Assembly (NCBI RefSeq): GCF_014195535.1
Contig: NZ_JACIBY010000017.1
Location: 62,001-126,000 of the forward strand
Reading direction: 5' to 3'
DNA: 64,000 nt
Origin: Runella defluvii
GTDB taxonomy: Bacteria; Bacteroidota; Bacteroidia; Cytophagales; Spirosomataceae
Shown here: positions 8,464 through 16,408 of the stretch, piece after piece
Position numbering within the stretch: the first letter of the stretch is position 1
Layout: each line of letters starts with the position of its first letter
Notes under the pieces: model-generated
What the model was told of the DNA's origin: nothing
What the model saw: only the letters and a program-made list of their open reading frames with translations
Databases searched by the model: none
Translations under genes and position numbers: made by a program

Positions 8464-9060
8464 TTATTTTCCAAAAAGACCACCTAACAAGCCACCAAGG
8501 CCACCGCCTGCACCACCAGCATTACCTGAGTTTCCACCCAAAAGGCTACCGCCAATGCGCATCACATCATTCATGTCAAGTTTACCGTCAGCAAGGGCAT
8601 AGCCAATTTGGTTAAAATCAAAACCACCTTGTTGCTGTTGCTGAGGAGCTTGTCCGCCCAACAACGACCCCATGATACCACCAAAGTCCATGCTGTTATC
8701 GTTAGGATTACTTGTTTTTGAAATCATTGAGCTAAGCACTCCTGGAAGAACTTGTGCGATGATATTTCCTGCTGCGCTGTTCGATAAGCCAAATTTCTCC
8801 ATCAAGCTACCAATCGCGTTTTGAGCAATTCCAGCCACAATTGGATTGTTCATTAGGCTTCCACCTTGTCCGCCTTGGCCAGACAAAAGGCCCATCAAGC
8901 CGCTCAAATTTCCGCCTTGAGCTTCGTTTTGCAAGCCTCCCACGACCGATTGGAACACTGTTTGCATGGCAGCATTGTTGTTCTGATTAGGGATGGCAGG
9001 GTTATTAACGATGGCGTCCTGAGAATTGTCTTGAATAAGACTCATTAATTGCTCTAACAT
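8464..9060 (-). CDS. Gly/Gln-rich DUF937-like protein
   Basis: 198 residues, no signal peptide. The N-terminus MLEQLMSLIQDNSQDAIVNN and the repeated GLxxLL / GGLLG patterns resemble DUF937 proteins (related to YidB). A Gln5-6 tract and a glycine-rich tail (GGAGGGLGGLLGGLF) point to a flexible or self-associating protein. No function is known. It diverges from the NuiA-like gene over only 49 bp; its -7 box on the minus strand (plus-strand 9088-9095) gives a leader of about 20 bases. Confidence 0.7.
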   Translation of the reverse strand: MLEQLMSLIQDNSQDAIVNNPAIPNQNNNAAMQTVFQSVVGGLQNEAQGGNLSGLMGLLSGQGGQGGSLMNNPIVAGIAQNAIGSLMEKFGLSNSAAGNIIAQVLPGVLSSMISKTSNPNDNSMDFGGIMGSLLGGQAPQQQQQGGFDFNQIGYALADGKLDMNDVMRIGGSLLGGNSGNAGGAGGGLGGLLGGLFGK

Positions 9061-9076
9061 TGTCTTGAAAAAGTTT

Positions 9077-9084
9077 TAAGTTTG
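9077..9084 (+). promoter_or_regulatory. -7 box TAAGTTTG for NuiA-like gene
   Basis: TAAGTTTG fits TAnnTTTG and lies 25 bp before the ATG at 9110. It overlaps the transcription start expected for the opposing promoter at 9088-9095. Confidence 0.6.
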
Positions 9085-9087
9085 GCT

Positions 9088-9095
9088 CAAATTTA
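9088..9095 (-). promoter_or_regulatory. -7 box TAAATTTG for DUF937-like gene
   Basis: Read on the minus strand the sequence is TAAATTTG, matching TAnnTTTG, 27 bp before the start codon at 9060. The two promoters face each other and overlap, so they should compete for RNA polymerase. Confidence 0.6.
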
Positions 9096-9109
9096 GAGAT
9101 AATTTTAAA

Positions 9110-9565
9110 ATGGAAAACATCCAAAAAGAGAATCTTGAGAATATCCCTCCTGTTGTTTCCGATGTTGAGACGCAATGGCAGGCAGAAGTCACTAATTTAT
9201 TGCCTAATTTGTTGTATCCTAGCGAATCGGATGAACCTTTGGAATGGATTGATATTGCACAGGCGCAACCATCTCCGTTGACAATCAACAACTTATTGGT
9301 ATATCTTTCCATCCCATTAGATACCTTTGTGGAGGAGATGGCTGTCGAAAATTTTTGGACTCCCGTCACCACAATAGAAGAATGGTACGAAGAAGAAGAG
9401 CGCCAAACGGTAGCACAATTTTTACAACTTAAAAGTTTATTGGAAACCCATTTAAAAAATTTCCAGGCTTTTAGAGTAGGACAAACTGAAATTGACCTGT
9501 ATTTACTAGGACAGACTGCCAACAACCAATGGGCAGGTTTAAAAACCAAAGTAATCGAAACATAA
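9110..9565 (+). CDS. Nuclease A inhibitor (NuiA)-like protein
   Basis: 151 residues, acidic, cytoplasmic. The segment NLLYPSESDEPLEWIDI matches the characteristic start of the NuiA domain (LLFPSESDxPFE in known members), with the usual domain length of about 130 residues. NuiA of Anabaena binds and blocks the sugar-non-specific nuclease NucA. No DNA/RNA non-specific nuclease gene of the DRGH type is in this window, so the partner is elsewhere or the protein has another target. ATG at 9110 is chosen because it fits the TAAGTTTG promoter. Confidence 0.8.
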   Translation: MENIQKENLENIPPVVSDVETQWQAEVTNLLPNLLYPSESDEPLEWIDIAQAQPSPLTINNLLVYLSIPLDTFVEEMAVENFWTPVTTIEEWYEEEERQTVAQFLQLKSLLETHLKNFQAFRVGQTEIDLYLLGQTANNQWAGLKTKVIET

Positions 9566-9602
9566 ATCAAACCACCGTAACATTTATTATTTTTTGAATA
9601 CC

Positions 9603-11078
9603 ATGTACCAAGACGCCACAATTTCAGAAATTAACGAAGCGATGCAGCGCGCCTACGCGGCTTTTTTGGAATACCGCCACAAAAGCGGTAAAGAAAAAGC
9701 CACGTTTATTCGGGCCGTTGCCGACGAAATAGAAGCCCTCGGAGAGGCTGTTATTGAAGTAGCCATGCGCGAAACGCACCTGCCGTCGGTTCGCCTTACG
9801 GGCGAGCGCGGACGTACCTGCAACCAGCTTCGGAACATTGCCGATGTGGTTGCGGAGGGTTCGTGGGTGGACGCCACCATCGACACAGCCATCCCTGACC
9901 GCCAGCCTTTACCCAAACCCGACATCCGCAATATGCTCGTTCCCATCGGGCCAGTTGTCGTATTTGGGGCAAGTAATTTTCCATTTGCTTATTCAACAGC
10001 GGGTGTTGACCCCGCAGCGGCTTGGGGTGCAGGTTGTCCCGTAGTTCTAAAAGCCCACCCTGCTCACCCCGAAACTTCGGAGATGGTTGCGGGTGCGGTT
10101 CGCAAAGCGATTGAAAAAACGGGGATGCCACAAGGACTTTTTGAGCACCTACAAGGAGCAGGTTTTGAAGTAGGCAAAGCGCTTGTATTGCACCCCAAAA
10201 CGGCAGCAGTAGGTTTCACTGGCTCATACGTGGGAGGAAAAGCCTTGTTCGATTTGGCCAACCAACGCCCCGTACCTATTCCTGTTTTTGCCGAAATGGG
10301 CAGTACTAACCCTGTTTTCCTTTTACCCGATGCGCTTGAGAAAGAAGCGACCAAGTACGCTAAAATGTACGCAGGTTCTATCACGGGAGGCATGGGGCAG
10401 TTTTGTACCAAACCAGGCTTGATTATTGGAGTAGAAGGCGAAGGACTCGATACGTTTAGCAAAACCCTTGCCAACGAAATCCGTCAAATCGCTCCTGTGC
10501 CTATGTTACACGCGGGGATTGCGAAAGCCTTCCGTACCAAACGCAGTGAAGTCATTGGCCACGAAGCCGTGACAATAGACGCCGAAACCGAAGGAACTTA
10601 CCAAGATTTAGACGGTATCCCGTCGGTGGCTTCCGTCAATGGCGATGATTTTTTACAAAACACGACCCTTCACCAAGAAGTGTTTGGGCCATTTTCATTG
10701 ATTATCAAGTGCAAGGACACGGCCGAAATGAACGACATTATCGAACATTTGGAAGGACAGCTTACTTGCACCGTCATTGGAACTGACGCCGACCTCGCCA
10801 ACGCTGCCGACTTGATTGCGGCCGTGAGCCTTTTATGCGGTCGGGTGCTTCTCAATGGCGTTCCGACGGGGGTAGAAGTTTGCGCAGCGATGCAGCACGG
10901 TGGGCCTTTCCCCGCCAGCACCGACGGGCGTTTTGGCTCCGTAGGCGCGCACGCCATCAAGCGTTTTGTGCGTCCGTTGGCATACCAAAACTTTCCACAA
11001 CACCTTCTCCCCGACGAGCTCAAAGACGGAAACCCATTAGGAATCTGGAGAATGGTCAATGCGAATTGGGAAAAGTAA
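9603..11078 (+). CDS. NADP-type aldehyde dehydrogenase (2-oxoglutarate-semialdehyde DH family)
   Basis: 491 residues from the ATG at 9603; an in-frame TTG 9 bases earlier is less likely. The Rossmann segment, catalytic Glu 231 (FAEMGSTNP) and nucleophile Cys 268 (GQFCTKPG) are present. The sequence pattern (REThLPSVRLTGERGRT-type N-terminus) is that of the ketoglutarate-semialdehyde / fatty-aldehyde NADP+ dehydrogenase branch, which oxidises 2,5-dioxopentanoate to 2-oxoglutarate at the end of oxidative pentose or uronate pathways. No other genes of such a pathway are adjacent, so the exact substrate is inferred from family. The gene is followed by a long palindromic terminator. Confidence 0.88.
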   Translation: MYQDATISEINEAMQRAYAAFLEYRHKSGKEKATFIRAVADEIEALGEAVIEVAMRETHLPSVRLTGERGRTCNQLRNIADVVAEGSWVDATIDTAIPDRQPLPKPDIRNMLVPIGPVVVFGASNFPFAYSTAGVDPAAAWGAGCPVVLKAHPAHPETSEMVAGAVRKAIEKTGMPQGLFEHLQGAGFEVGKALVLHPKTAAVGFTGSYVGGKALFDLANQRPVPIPVFAEMGSTNPVFLLPDALEKEATKYAKMYAGSITGGMGQFCTKPGLIIGVEGEGLDTFSKTLANEIRQIAPVPMLHAGIAKAFRTKRSEVIGHEAVTIDAETEGTYQDLDGIPSVASVNGDDFLQNTTLHQEVFGPFSLIIKCKDTAEMNDIIEHLEGQLTCTVIGTDADLANAADLIAAVSLLCGRVLLNGVPTGVEVCAAMQHGGPFPASTDGRFGSVGAHAIKRFVRPLAYQNFPQHLLPDELKDGNPLGIWRMVNANWEK

Positions 11079-11111
11079 TTAAAAATAAAAGGCAAGGAGC
11101 AAATTGCAAGA

Positions 11112-11159
11112 GGCAAAATAAAAGGTGCTTAGAAATTTCTAAGCACCTTTTATTTTGCC
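11112..11159. terminator. Perfect 24-bp-arm palindrome, probable terminator
   Basis: Positions 11112-11135 and 11136-11159 are exact reverse complements with no loop. The core AAAAGGTGCTTAGAAA pairs with its complement, and flanking A- and T-rich ends would act as a rho-independent terminator on both strands. It is unusually long and perfect. Confidence 0.75.
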
Positions 11160-11255
11160 GTTCCTGTCTGATTTTTCGTCCTTCATCCCGAAAGACTTGA
11201 ATCCTCGCCCAATGTCGCTTATTTTCGTTTCAACAATTTAACCTTAACTACTACT

Positions 11256-12167
11256 ATGATTACGTTTGGAATAATTGCTGTACTCGCTTTTTTACTTGTT
11301 TGGATGACCGTAAAGGTCGTTCCACAACAAACTGCGTTTGTCATCGAACGCCTTGGCAAATTTTATGGTGTCCTTCAGCCTGGTATCAACTGGGTCGTAC
11401 CTTTTTTTGACCGTATCGCCTATAAACATAGCCTAAAAGAAAAAGCGATTGATATACCAGAACAAATTTGTATCACCCGCGACAACGTTCAGGTACGCGT
11501 GGACGGCGTTTTGTTTTTACAGGTAGTCGATCCGCAGCGTGCTTCCTACGGAATTAACGATTATGTATTTGCCGTGACTCAGTTAGCCCAAACTACCATG
11601 CGTTCGGAAATTGGGAAAATTGACCTTGATAAAACGTTTGAAGAACGTACGACCGTTAACCACGCCGTGGTGCAAGCCATCGACGAAGCGGCGATTGGTT
11701 GGGGTGTAAAAATGCTCCGTTACGAAATTAAAAATATTACCCCTCCCCAAAGCGTTCTCCATGCGATGGAAAAACAAATGCAGGCCGAACGTGAACGTCG
11801 TGCGTTGATTTTGCAATCGGACGGAGAAAAGATGGCGGCTATTAACCAGGCAGAAGGACAAAAACAAAAAATAGTTCTAGAATCAGAAGCCTTAAAATTA
11901 CGCCAAATTAATGAATCAGAAGGTCAAGCATCAGCCATTAAAGCAGTTGCAGATGCTACCGCTGAAAGCATTAGATTAGTTGCAGCAGCCATCAAAGAAG
12001 AAGGGGGTATGGATGCCGTTCAATTGAAAGTAGCCGAACAAATGGTACAGCAGTTCGGAAACTTAGCTAAGAGTACCAACACGATGATTCTCCCTGCCAA
12101 CTTCGGAGACATGTCTTCGATGATTGCCACGGCGATGAGCGTCGTTAAGCAACAGGAAAAAAAATAA
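11256..12167 (+). CDS. SPFH/Band 7 (stomatin/QmcA-like) membrane protein
   Basis: 303 residues. One N-terminal transmembrane segment (about 3-20), then the SPFH core with FVIERLGKFYGVLQPG and the ERTTVNHAVVQAIDEA region, then a charged coiled coil (residues about 165-235) and an Ala-rich tail. These proteins form large ring-like assemblies in the membrane and guard membrane proteins and proteases. Paired with an nfeD gene 23 bp downstream, the classical two-gene operon, so the two products probably act together. Confidence 0.9.
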   Translation: MITFGIIAVLAFLLVWMTVKVVPQQTAFVIERLGKFYGVLQPGINWVVPFFDRIAYKHSLKEKAIDIPEQICITRDNVQVRVDGVLFLQVVDPQRASYGINDYVFAVTQLAQTTMRSEIGKIDLDKTFEERTTVNHAVVQAIDEAAIGWGVKMLRYEIKNITPPQSVLHAMEKQMQAERERRALILQSDGEKMAAINQAEGQKQKIVLESEALKLRQINESEGQASAIKAVADATAESIRLVAAAIKEEGGMDAVQLKVAEQMVQQFGNLAKSTNTMILPANFGDMSSMIATAMSVVKQQEKK

Positions 12168-12190
12168 TTAACCATTAATTTTTACCCGAA

Positions 12191-12628
12191 ATGGAAATCT
12201 CATCCACCCAAATCTGGATTATCGTCGGAGTAGTGATGCTCATAGCAGAACTACTTTCAGTATCTTTCGTATTTGCTTTTATTGGTGTGGGGGCATTCGT
12301 AACTGCTTTGTTAACGTGGATAGGCGTGTTGCCCATGATTAATGCGCAATTGTTCTGTTTTTCGGTCGTGTCCGTTTTGTCACTGTTTGCGTTTAGAAAA
12401 CCACTTCAAGCGCTTACAAAAAAGTCCTCCGATAAATCAATGGAATATTCCGAGTACGTGGGCGATAAAGCAATGGTCGTCATCGACATCCCTGCCGACG
12501 GGGAAGGGAAGGTTTTTTACCGAGGTACCGAATGGATTGCCCTCTCGAAATCGCACGAGCGCATTCACAAAGGCAAATCGGTTGTTATTCAAGAACTCGA
12601 CGGCATTCGCCTCATTGTGGCAGAATAA
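12191..12628 (+). CDS. NfeD family membrane protein
   Basis: 145 residues, the short (NfeD1b-like) form without the N-terminal ClpP-like protease domain. Two to three transmembrane segments occupy about residues 8-63; a C-terminal OB-fold follows (GDKAMVVIDIPADGEGKVFYRG). It is the usual partner of SPFH proteins. A terminator lies 24 bp after the stop. Confidence 0.88.
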   Translation: MEISSTQIWIIVGVVMLIAELLSVSFVFAFIGVGAFVTALLTWIGVLPMINAQLFCFSVVSVLSLFAFRKPLQALTKKSSDKSMEYSEYVGDKAMVVIDIPADGEGKVFYRGTEWIALSKSHERIHKGKSVVIQELDGIRLIVAE

Positions 12629-12651
12629 AACACAAGCAATCAACTATTTAC

Positions 12652-12688
12652 ACAAAAAAAGTCACTGATTATCAGCGACTTTTTTTGT
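12652..12688 (+). terminator. Rho-independent terminator after nfeD-like gene
   Basis: An A7 run, the stem GTCACTGAT / ATCAGCGAC with one mismatch, and a T7 run form a strong hairpin ending the SPFH-NfeD operon. Confidence 0.85.
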
Positions 12689-12742
12689 AATATCTCCAAC
12701 CATTTTTACCAAAAGTGAGTCTTCATAGAAAAATATACGGCT

Positions 12743-12955
12743 ATGCGGTTACTATTTATTTTCACTTTTTTATTGGCAATGACCAGTTGTAAAAAAGAAC
12801 TCCCTCCAGAATGTGTGGAGAAGCCCGTTGACTCCTTTAATTGCTATCTCAGCTATGCGCCCGTTTGTGGTTGCAATGGTAAAACATACAGCAACGCTTG
12901 CTTTGCCGAAGCGTATGGCATTCTCAATTATACCATGGGTGCCTGCAAAAAATAA
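12743..12955 (+). CDS. Kazal-like domain lipoprotein
   Basis: 70 residues. Lipoprotein signal with Cys 16 (AMTSC), then a compact domain with six cysteines (24, 34, 42, 44, 53, 68) and the Kazal hallmark PVCGCNGKTYSNACFAEA. Kazal domains inhibit serine proteases by a canonical loop. A small surface- or periplasm-anchored protease inhibitor is the simplest reading. The gene stands alone after a terminator, and its stop codon directly abuts the stop of the convergent oxidoreductase gene. Confidence 0.85.
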   Translation: MRLLFIFTFLLAMTSCKKELPPECVEKPVDSFNCYLSYAPVCGCNGKTYSNACFAEAYGILNYTMGACKK

Positions 12956-14287
12956 TTAGTATTTAAACGGCTTACCTCCCGCCAATACTTCTTGTGATTT
13001 TGCATCAAACGTGACACGCTGACCTGTGCGGTAGGCTGCATTGGCCATAATGGTCGCGATTGAGTGCTGGTACCCTGCTTCAATTGGGGCATTAGGCTGC
13101 TTACGGCTACGCACACATTCCATCCAGTTTTTGATGTGGTTAAACGTCAGCGGGTCGTTACCTGTATTGGCACTGGTTTCTACTTTCGCTCCCTCTAATT
13201 TCATCGTTGGCAACAAGTTGGCTTGCAATCCCATTGCTTTCGCTTCGCGCTCACGCAAACCACCCGTTGGACTGATTTCGTTGGTATCAAGGTTAATCAT
13301 ACCACCGTTTGAGTAGTACAATTCCTTGGTTTCGCCCGCAGCGTTAGAAAAACGGCTTGTGAATTGCACTTGGAAACCTGTTTTTGGATCATCCAATGGG
13401 CCGTAATCAAACACTACCGTCAACGTATCTGGGTTCGTTCGGCCGTCTTTCCACTGGTAAATCCCGCCGTTGGCTACGGCCGAACGTGGGTGTGGCAAGC
13501 CGCTAAACCAGTGTACAGTATCAATTTGGTGACTCATCCATTGGCCTGGAATCCCCGAAGAATACGGCCAGAACAAACGGTACTCCAAGTATTTACGTGG
13601 GTCAAAAGCTGTTTTAGGGCGATTGAGCTGATAACGCATCCAATCTACATCCGACTCTTTCAAATCTTTGGTCAATTCAGGACGGCGCCAGCGACCAGGC
13701 TGATTGACGTTCCACATCAATTCTACCATCACGATTGGCCCAAACTTGCCCGACTTGATAAAATCGGCCGCTGCCCAGTAGTTTTCACCGCTACGACGTT
13801 GCGAACCAATTTGTACAATTTTGCCCGATGCTTTTACGGCTTTCAATACCGCACGGTTGTCTTCCATGGTTTCCGAAAGCGGTTTTTCGGCATAAACGTC
13901 GCAACCTGCTTGCACAGCCTCAATGGTATGAATGGCGTGTTGAAAATCGGCCGTACTCATAAAAACGGCGTCCACCACTTTGGCGTCATACATTTCTTCG
14001 TTGTTACGAAACGCCTTTACGTTGCCCCCTAATTGTTTGTCCAAGTAGGCTTTTCCTTCGTCGCGGCGGCGATTCCAAATGTCGGAAATAGCCGTCATTT
14101 CAAAGTTCATTTGCTTTGCAAGTTCCTTGAATGGCCCGACATGTGACGAACGGTGACGGTCTGAAAAACCAACTACCCCAACCCGTACGCGGTCATTGGC
14201 ACCAATGATTTTGGCATAACTACTTGCCGACATGGCCGTTGCGGCACTGGCTAGAATTGACTTTTGTATAAATTCTCTGCGTTGCAT
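12956..14287 (-). CDS. Tat-exported Gfo/Idh/MocA family oxidoreductase
   Basis: 443 residues. The N-terminus MQRREFIQKSILASAATAMS is a twin-arginine signal, then a Rossmann fold begins at VRVGVVGFSDRH, with the family motif AEKPLSETMEDN (EKP) in the middle and a beta-sheet C-terminal domain. Such enzymes oxidise or reduce sugars or cyclitols with NAD(P); the periplasmic Tat-linked members in Bacteroidota often act in glycan or inositol breakdown with a tightly bound cofactor. The substrate cannot be told from context. Start ATG at 14287 is supported by the Tat motif. Confidence 0.88.
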   Translation of the reverse strand: MQRREFIQKSILASAATAMSASSYAKIIGANDRVRVGVVGFSDRHRSSHVGPFKELAKQMNFEMTAISDIWNRRRDEGKAYLDKQLGGNVKAFRNNEEMYDAKVVDAVFMSTADFQHAIHTIEAVQAGCDVYAEKPLSETMEDNRAVLKAVKASGKIVQIGSQRRSGENYWAAADFIKSGKFGPIVMVELMWNVNQPGRWRRPELTKDLKESDVDWMRYQLNRPKTAFDPRKYLEYRLFWPYSSGIPGQWMSHQIDTVHWFSGLPHPRSAVANGGIYQWKDGRTNPDTLTVVFDYGPLDDPKTGFQVQFTSRFSNAAGETKELYYSNGGMINLDTNEISPTGGLREREAKAMGLQANLLPTMKLEGAKVETSANTGNDPLTFNHIKNWMECVRSRKQPNAPIEAGYQHSIATIMANAAYRTGQRVTFDAKSQEVLAGGKPFKY

Positions 14288-14443
14288 GAGCGGAAACTTT
14301 GTTTAGTATGTCATTAAAGAAGACAACCTTTTTTCCTATTTACTTTCTAAATGCACAAAAATCCTACCTAAAATCCCATAAAATTTACGCAAACGTTCCC
14401 GACTGTAAGTCTCTAATTCAGGGGTTTGTGACGCGGGTTACTC

Positions 14444-14640
14444 GGGATGTAAGCATCCCTCTCCACAGTACGCACTCGTCGGGATGTGAGCATCCCTCTT
14501 CACAGTACGCACTCGTCGGGATGTGAGCATCCCTCTCCACAGTACGCACTCGTCGGGATGTGAGCATCCCTCTTCACGGTATGCACTCGTCGGGATGTGA
14601 GCATCCCGACGCACAAGAACGCACAAGAGCGTCCCGACGC
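14444..14640. repeat. 37-bp palindromic tandem repeat, five copies, plus degenerate tail
   Basis: The 359-bp gene-free gap between the oxidoreductase start and the pckA end is mostly this array. Copies begin at 14444, 14481, 14518, 14555 and 14592, an exact 37-bp period. Each copy carries the hairpin GGGATG-TGAG-CATCCC followed by a linker such as CTCTTCACAGTACGCACTC. The last copy has 9-bp arms, GTCGGGATG and CATCCCGAC, and is followed by a CGTCCCGACG remnant. A related two-copy element lies at 47331-47400. The rest of the gap (14288-14443) holds no feature I can support. Confidence 0.9.
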
Positions 14641-14646
14641 TTAATT

Positions 14647-16263
14647 CTATTCGACACTCTGCACTCTCCCCTCGACATTCTCCAATGGTCCTGCGTGAAT
14701 GATTTCTTCTGAGCAACCGTCTTTATAGGTTTCAAAGTTTTTGGTAAAAAGTGATGCCAATTTTTTCGCCGTTGCTACATAGTCTTCATGGCTTGCCCAC
14801 GTATTTTGTGGAATCAATAATTCACTCGGAACTGCAGCGCATGATGTTGGAATTTCAAGCCCAAAAATAGCATCGACGACCGTAGGTGCCTTGGCCAATT
14901 CGCCGTTGTGAATCGCGTCCAAAATGGCACGGGTATAGCGCAATTTTATTCGTGAACCCACGCCATAGGCTCCACCCGTCCAGCCTGTGTTGACTAACCA
15001 AACATGGGTATCATTTTCTTGGATTTTTTGGGCCAGCAATTCTGCGTATTTGCTCGGGTGCCACACCATAAACGCCGCTCCAAAACAAGCCGAGAACGTC
15101 GCTGTTGGCTCTGTGACGCCCATTTCAGTGCCCGCTACTTTGGCCGTATAGCCACTAATAAAATGGTACATGGCCTGCGCAGGTGTCAGTTTAGAAACAG
15201 GCGGAAGTACTCCGTAGGCATCGCAGGTCAAGAAAATGATGTTTTTGGGATGACCACCTACGCACGGTATTTTAGCGTTTGGAATAAACTCAATGGGGTA
15301 CGAAGCGCGGGTATTTTCGGTAATAGAGGTATCATCGTAATCAACTTCGTGCGTTGTGGGGTCATAAACGACGTTTTCTAACACCGTGCCAAACTTAATG
15401 GCTTGAAAAATTTCGGGCTCTTTTTCAGCACTTAAATTGACGGCTTTGGCATAGCACCCTCCTTCAATATTAAACACCCCATCGGCCGACCAACAGTGCT
15501 CGTCGTCGCCAATCAATTGGCGATGTGGGTCAGCTGAAAGGGTTGTTTTTCCCGTTCCACTCAAGCCAAAAAACAAAGAAACATCGCCGTCAGCGCCTTC
15601 GTTGGCCGAGCAATGCATGGATAACACGCCGATTTTGGGCATGATATAGTTCATAATCGTGAACACCCCTTTCTTCATTTCCCCCGCATATTCTGTTCCC
15701 AAAATCACAAACTGCTTCCGTTCAAAACACAAATCAATGCTCGTCCGCGAATTCATGTGGGTAGTATAGGGATTGGCTGGAAACTCACCCGCGTTGTAAA
15801 TCACGTAATCGGGCTCGCCGAAGGTCGCTAGTTCCTCTTGCGTTGGTCGAATCAGCATGTTGTTCATAAACAAGGCATGATACGGGCGCGTACAAATCAC
15901 CCGTACTTTGATACGATACTTGGCATCCCAGCCCGCAAACCCGTCCACGACATACATCCGCGTGCGGGTATTAAAGTAGTCGATAGCCCGCTGAATATTG
16001 ATGTTGAACGTATGCTCATCCATCTTGATGTTCACATTTCCCCACCAAATATCATTGACACTTTCGGGGCGTTCAATGATGCGTTTGTCTTTGGGGCTGC
16101 GGCCCGTTTTTTCGCCCGAATCAAGCATCAACGCGCCTTTATCCGAAATAGCCGCCACTTTTTCGTACAAAATGGCCATTTGGTACAACTGAGCGGGCGA
16201 CGCATTGCGAATCGTCTCTTTGTTTTTAATGCCGTACTGGAGAAGGTTGAATGAAGTGCTCAT
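14647..16263 (-). CDS. pckA: ATP-dependent phosphoenolpyruvate carboxykinase
   Basis: 538 residues from the ATG at 16263 ([12 protein letters not shown]); the frame stays open upstream, but a -7 box at 16322-16329 places the transcript start near 16315. The kinase-1a P-loop GLSGTGKT is at residues 233-240, with the PEPCK signatures MHCSANEG and the substrate region RSPKDKRI. It turns oxaloacetate plus ATP into phosphoenolpyruvate, CO2 and ADP, the entry to gluconeogenesis, in the cytoplasm. Length and motifs are typical for the family. Confidence 0.97.
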   Translation of the reverse strand: MSTSFNLLQYGIKNKETIRNASPAQLYQMAILYEKVAAISDKGALMLDSGEKTGRSPKDKRIIERPESVNDIWWGNVNIKMDEHTFNINIQRAIDYFNTRTRMYVVDGFAGWDAKYRIKVRVICTRPYHALFMNNMLIRPTQEELATFGEPDYVIYNAGEFPANPYTTHMNSRTSIDLCFERKQFVILGTEYAGEMKKGVFTIMNYIMPKIGVLSMHCSANEGADGDVSLFFGLSGTGKTTLSADPHRQLIGDDEHCWSADGVFNIEGGCYAKAVNLSAEKEPEIFQAIKFGTVLENVVYDPTTHEVDYDDTSITENTRASYPIEFIPNAKIPCVGGHPKNIIFLTCDAYGVLPPVSKLTPAQAMYHFISGYTAKVAGTEMGVTEPTATFSACFGAAFMVWHPSKYAELLAQKIQENDTHVWLVNTGWTGGAYGVGSRIKLRYTRAILDAIHNGELAKAPTVVDAIFGLEIPTSCAAVPSELLIPQNTWASHEDYVATAKKLASLFTKNFETYKDGCSEEIIHAGPLENVEGRVQSVE

Positions 16264-16321
16264 AAGAGAAAGTGAATGGTTGATGACATTTTGGTCAAAA
16301 AAGAGGAATAAATAATCCTCC

Positions 16322-16329
16322 CAAATGTA
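16322..16329 (-). promoter_or_regulatory. -7 box TACATTTG for pckA
   Basis: Read on the minus strand TACATTTG matches TAnnTTTG, 58 bp before the pckA start. No convincing -33 TTTG is seen. Confidence 0.5.
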
Positions 16330-16408
16330 CAAACCAATCCCTAACGAAGCACAGGATAACCGTCACATTTTCAGCACTTTTATGCTAAATAAGTAATGAT
16401 AAATGTCA

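Noticed and set aside
13364-14032. Long plus-strand open frame opposite the Gfo/Idh/MocA gene
   Set aside because: It is antisense to a well-supported enzyme gene and its translation shows no family features.
14444-14640. CRISPR array
   Set aside because: The 37-bp units are contiguous and near-identical throughout; there are no unique spacers and no cas genes.
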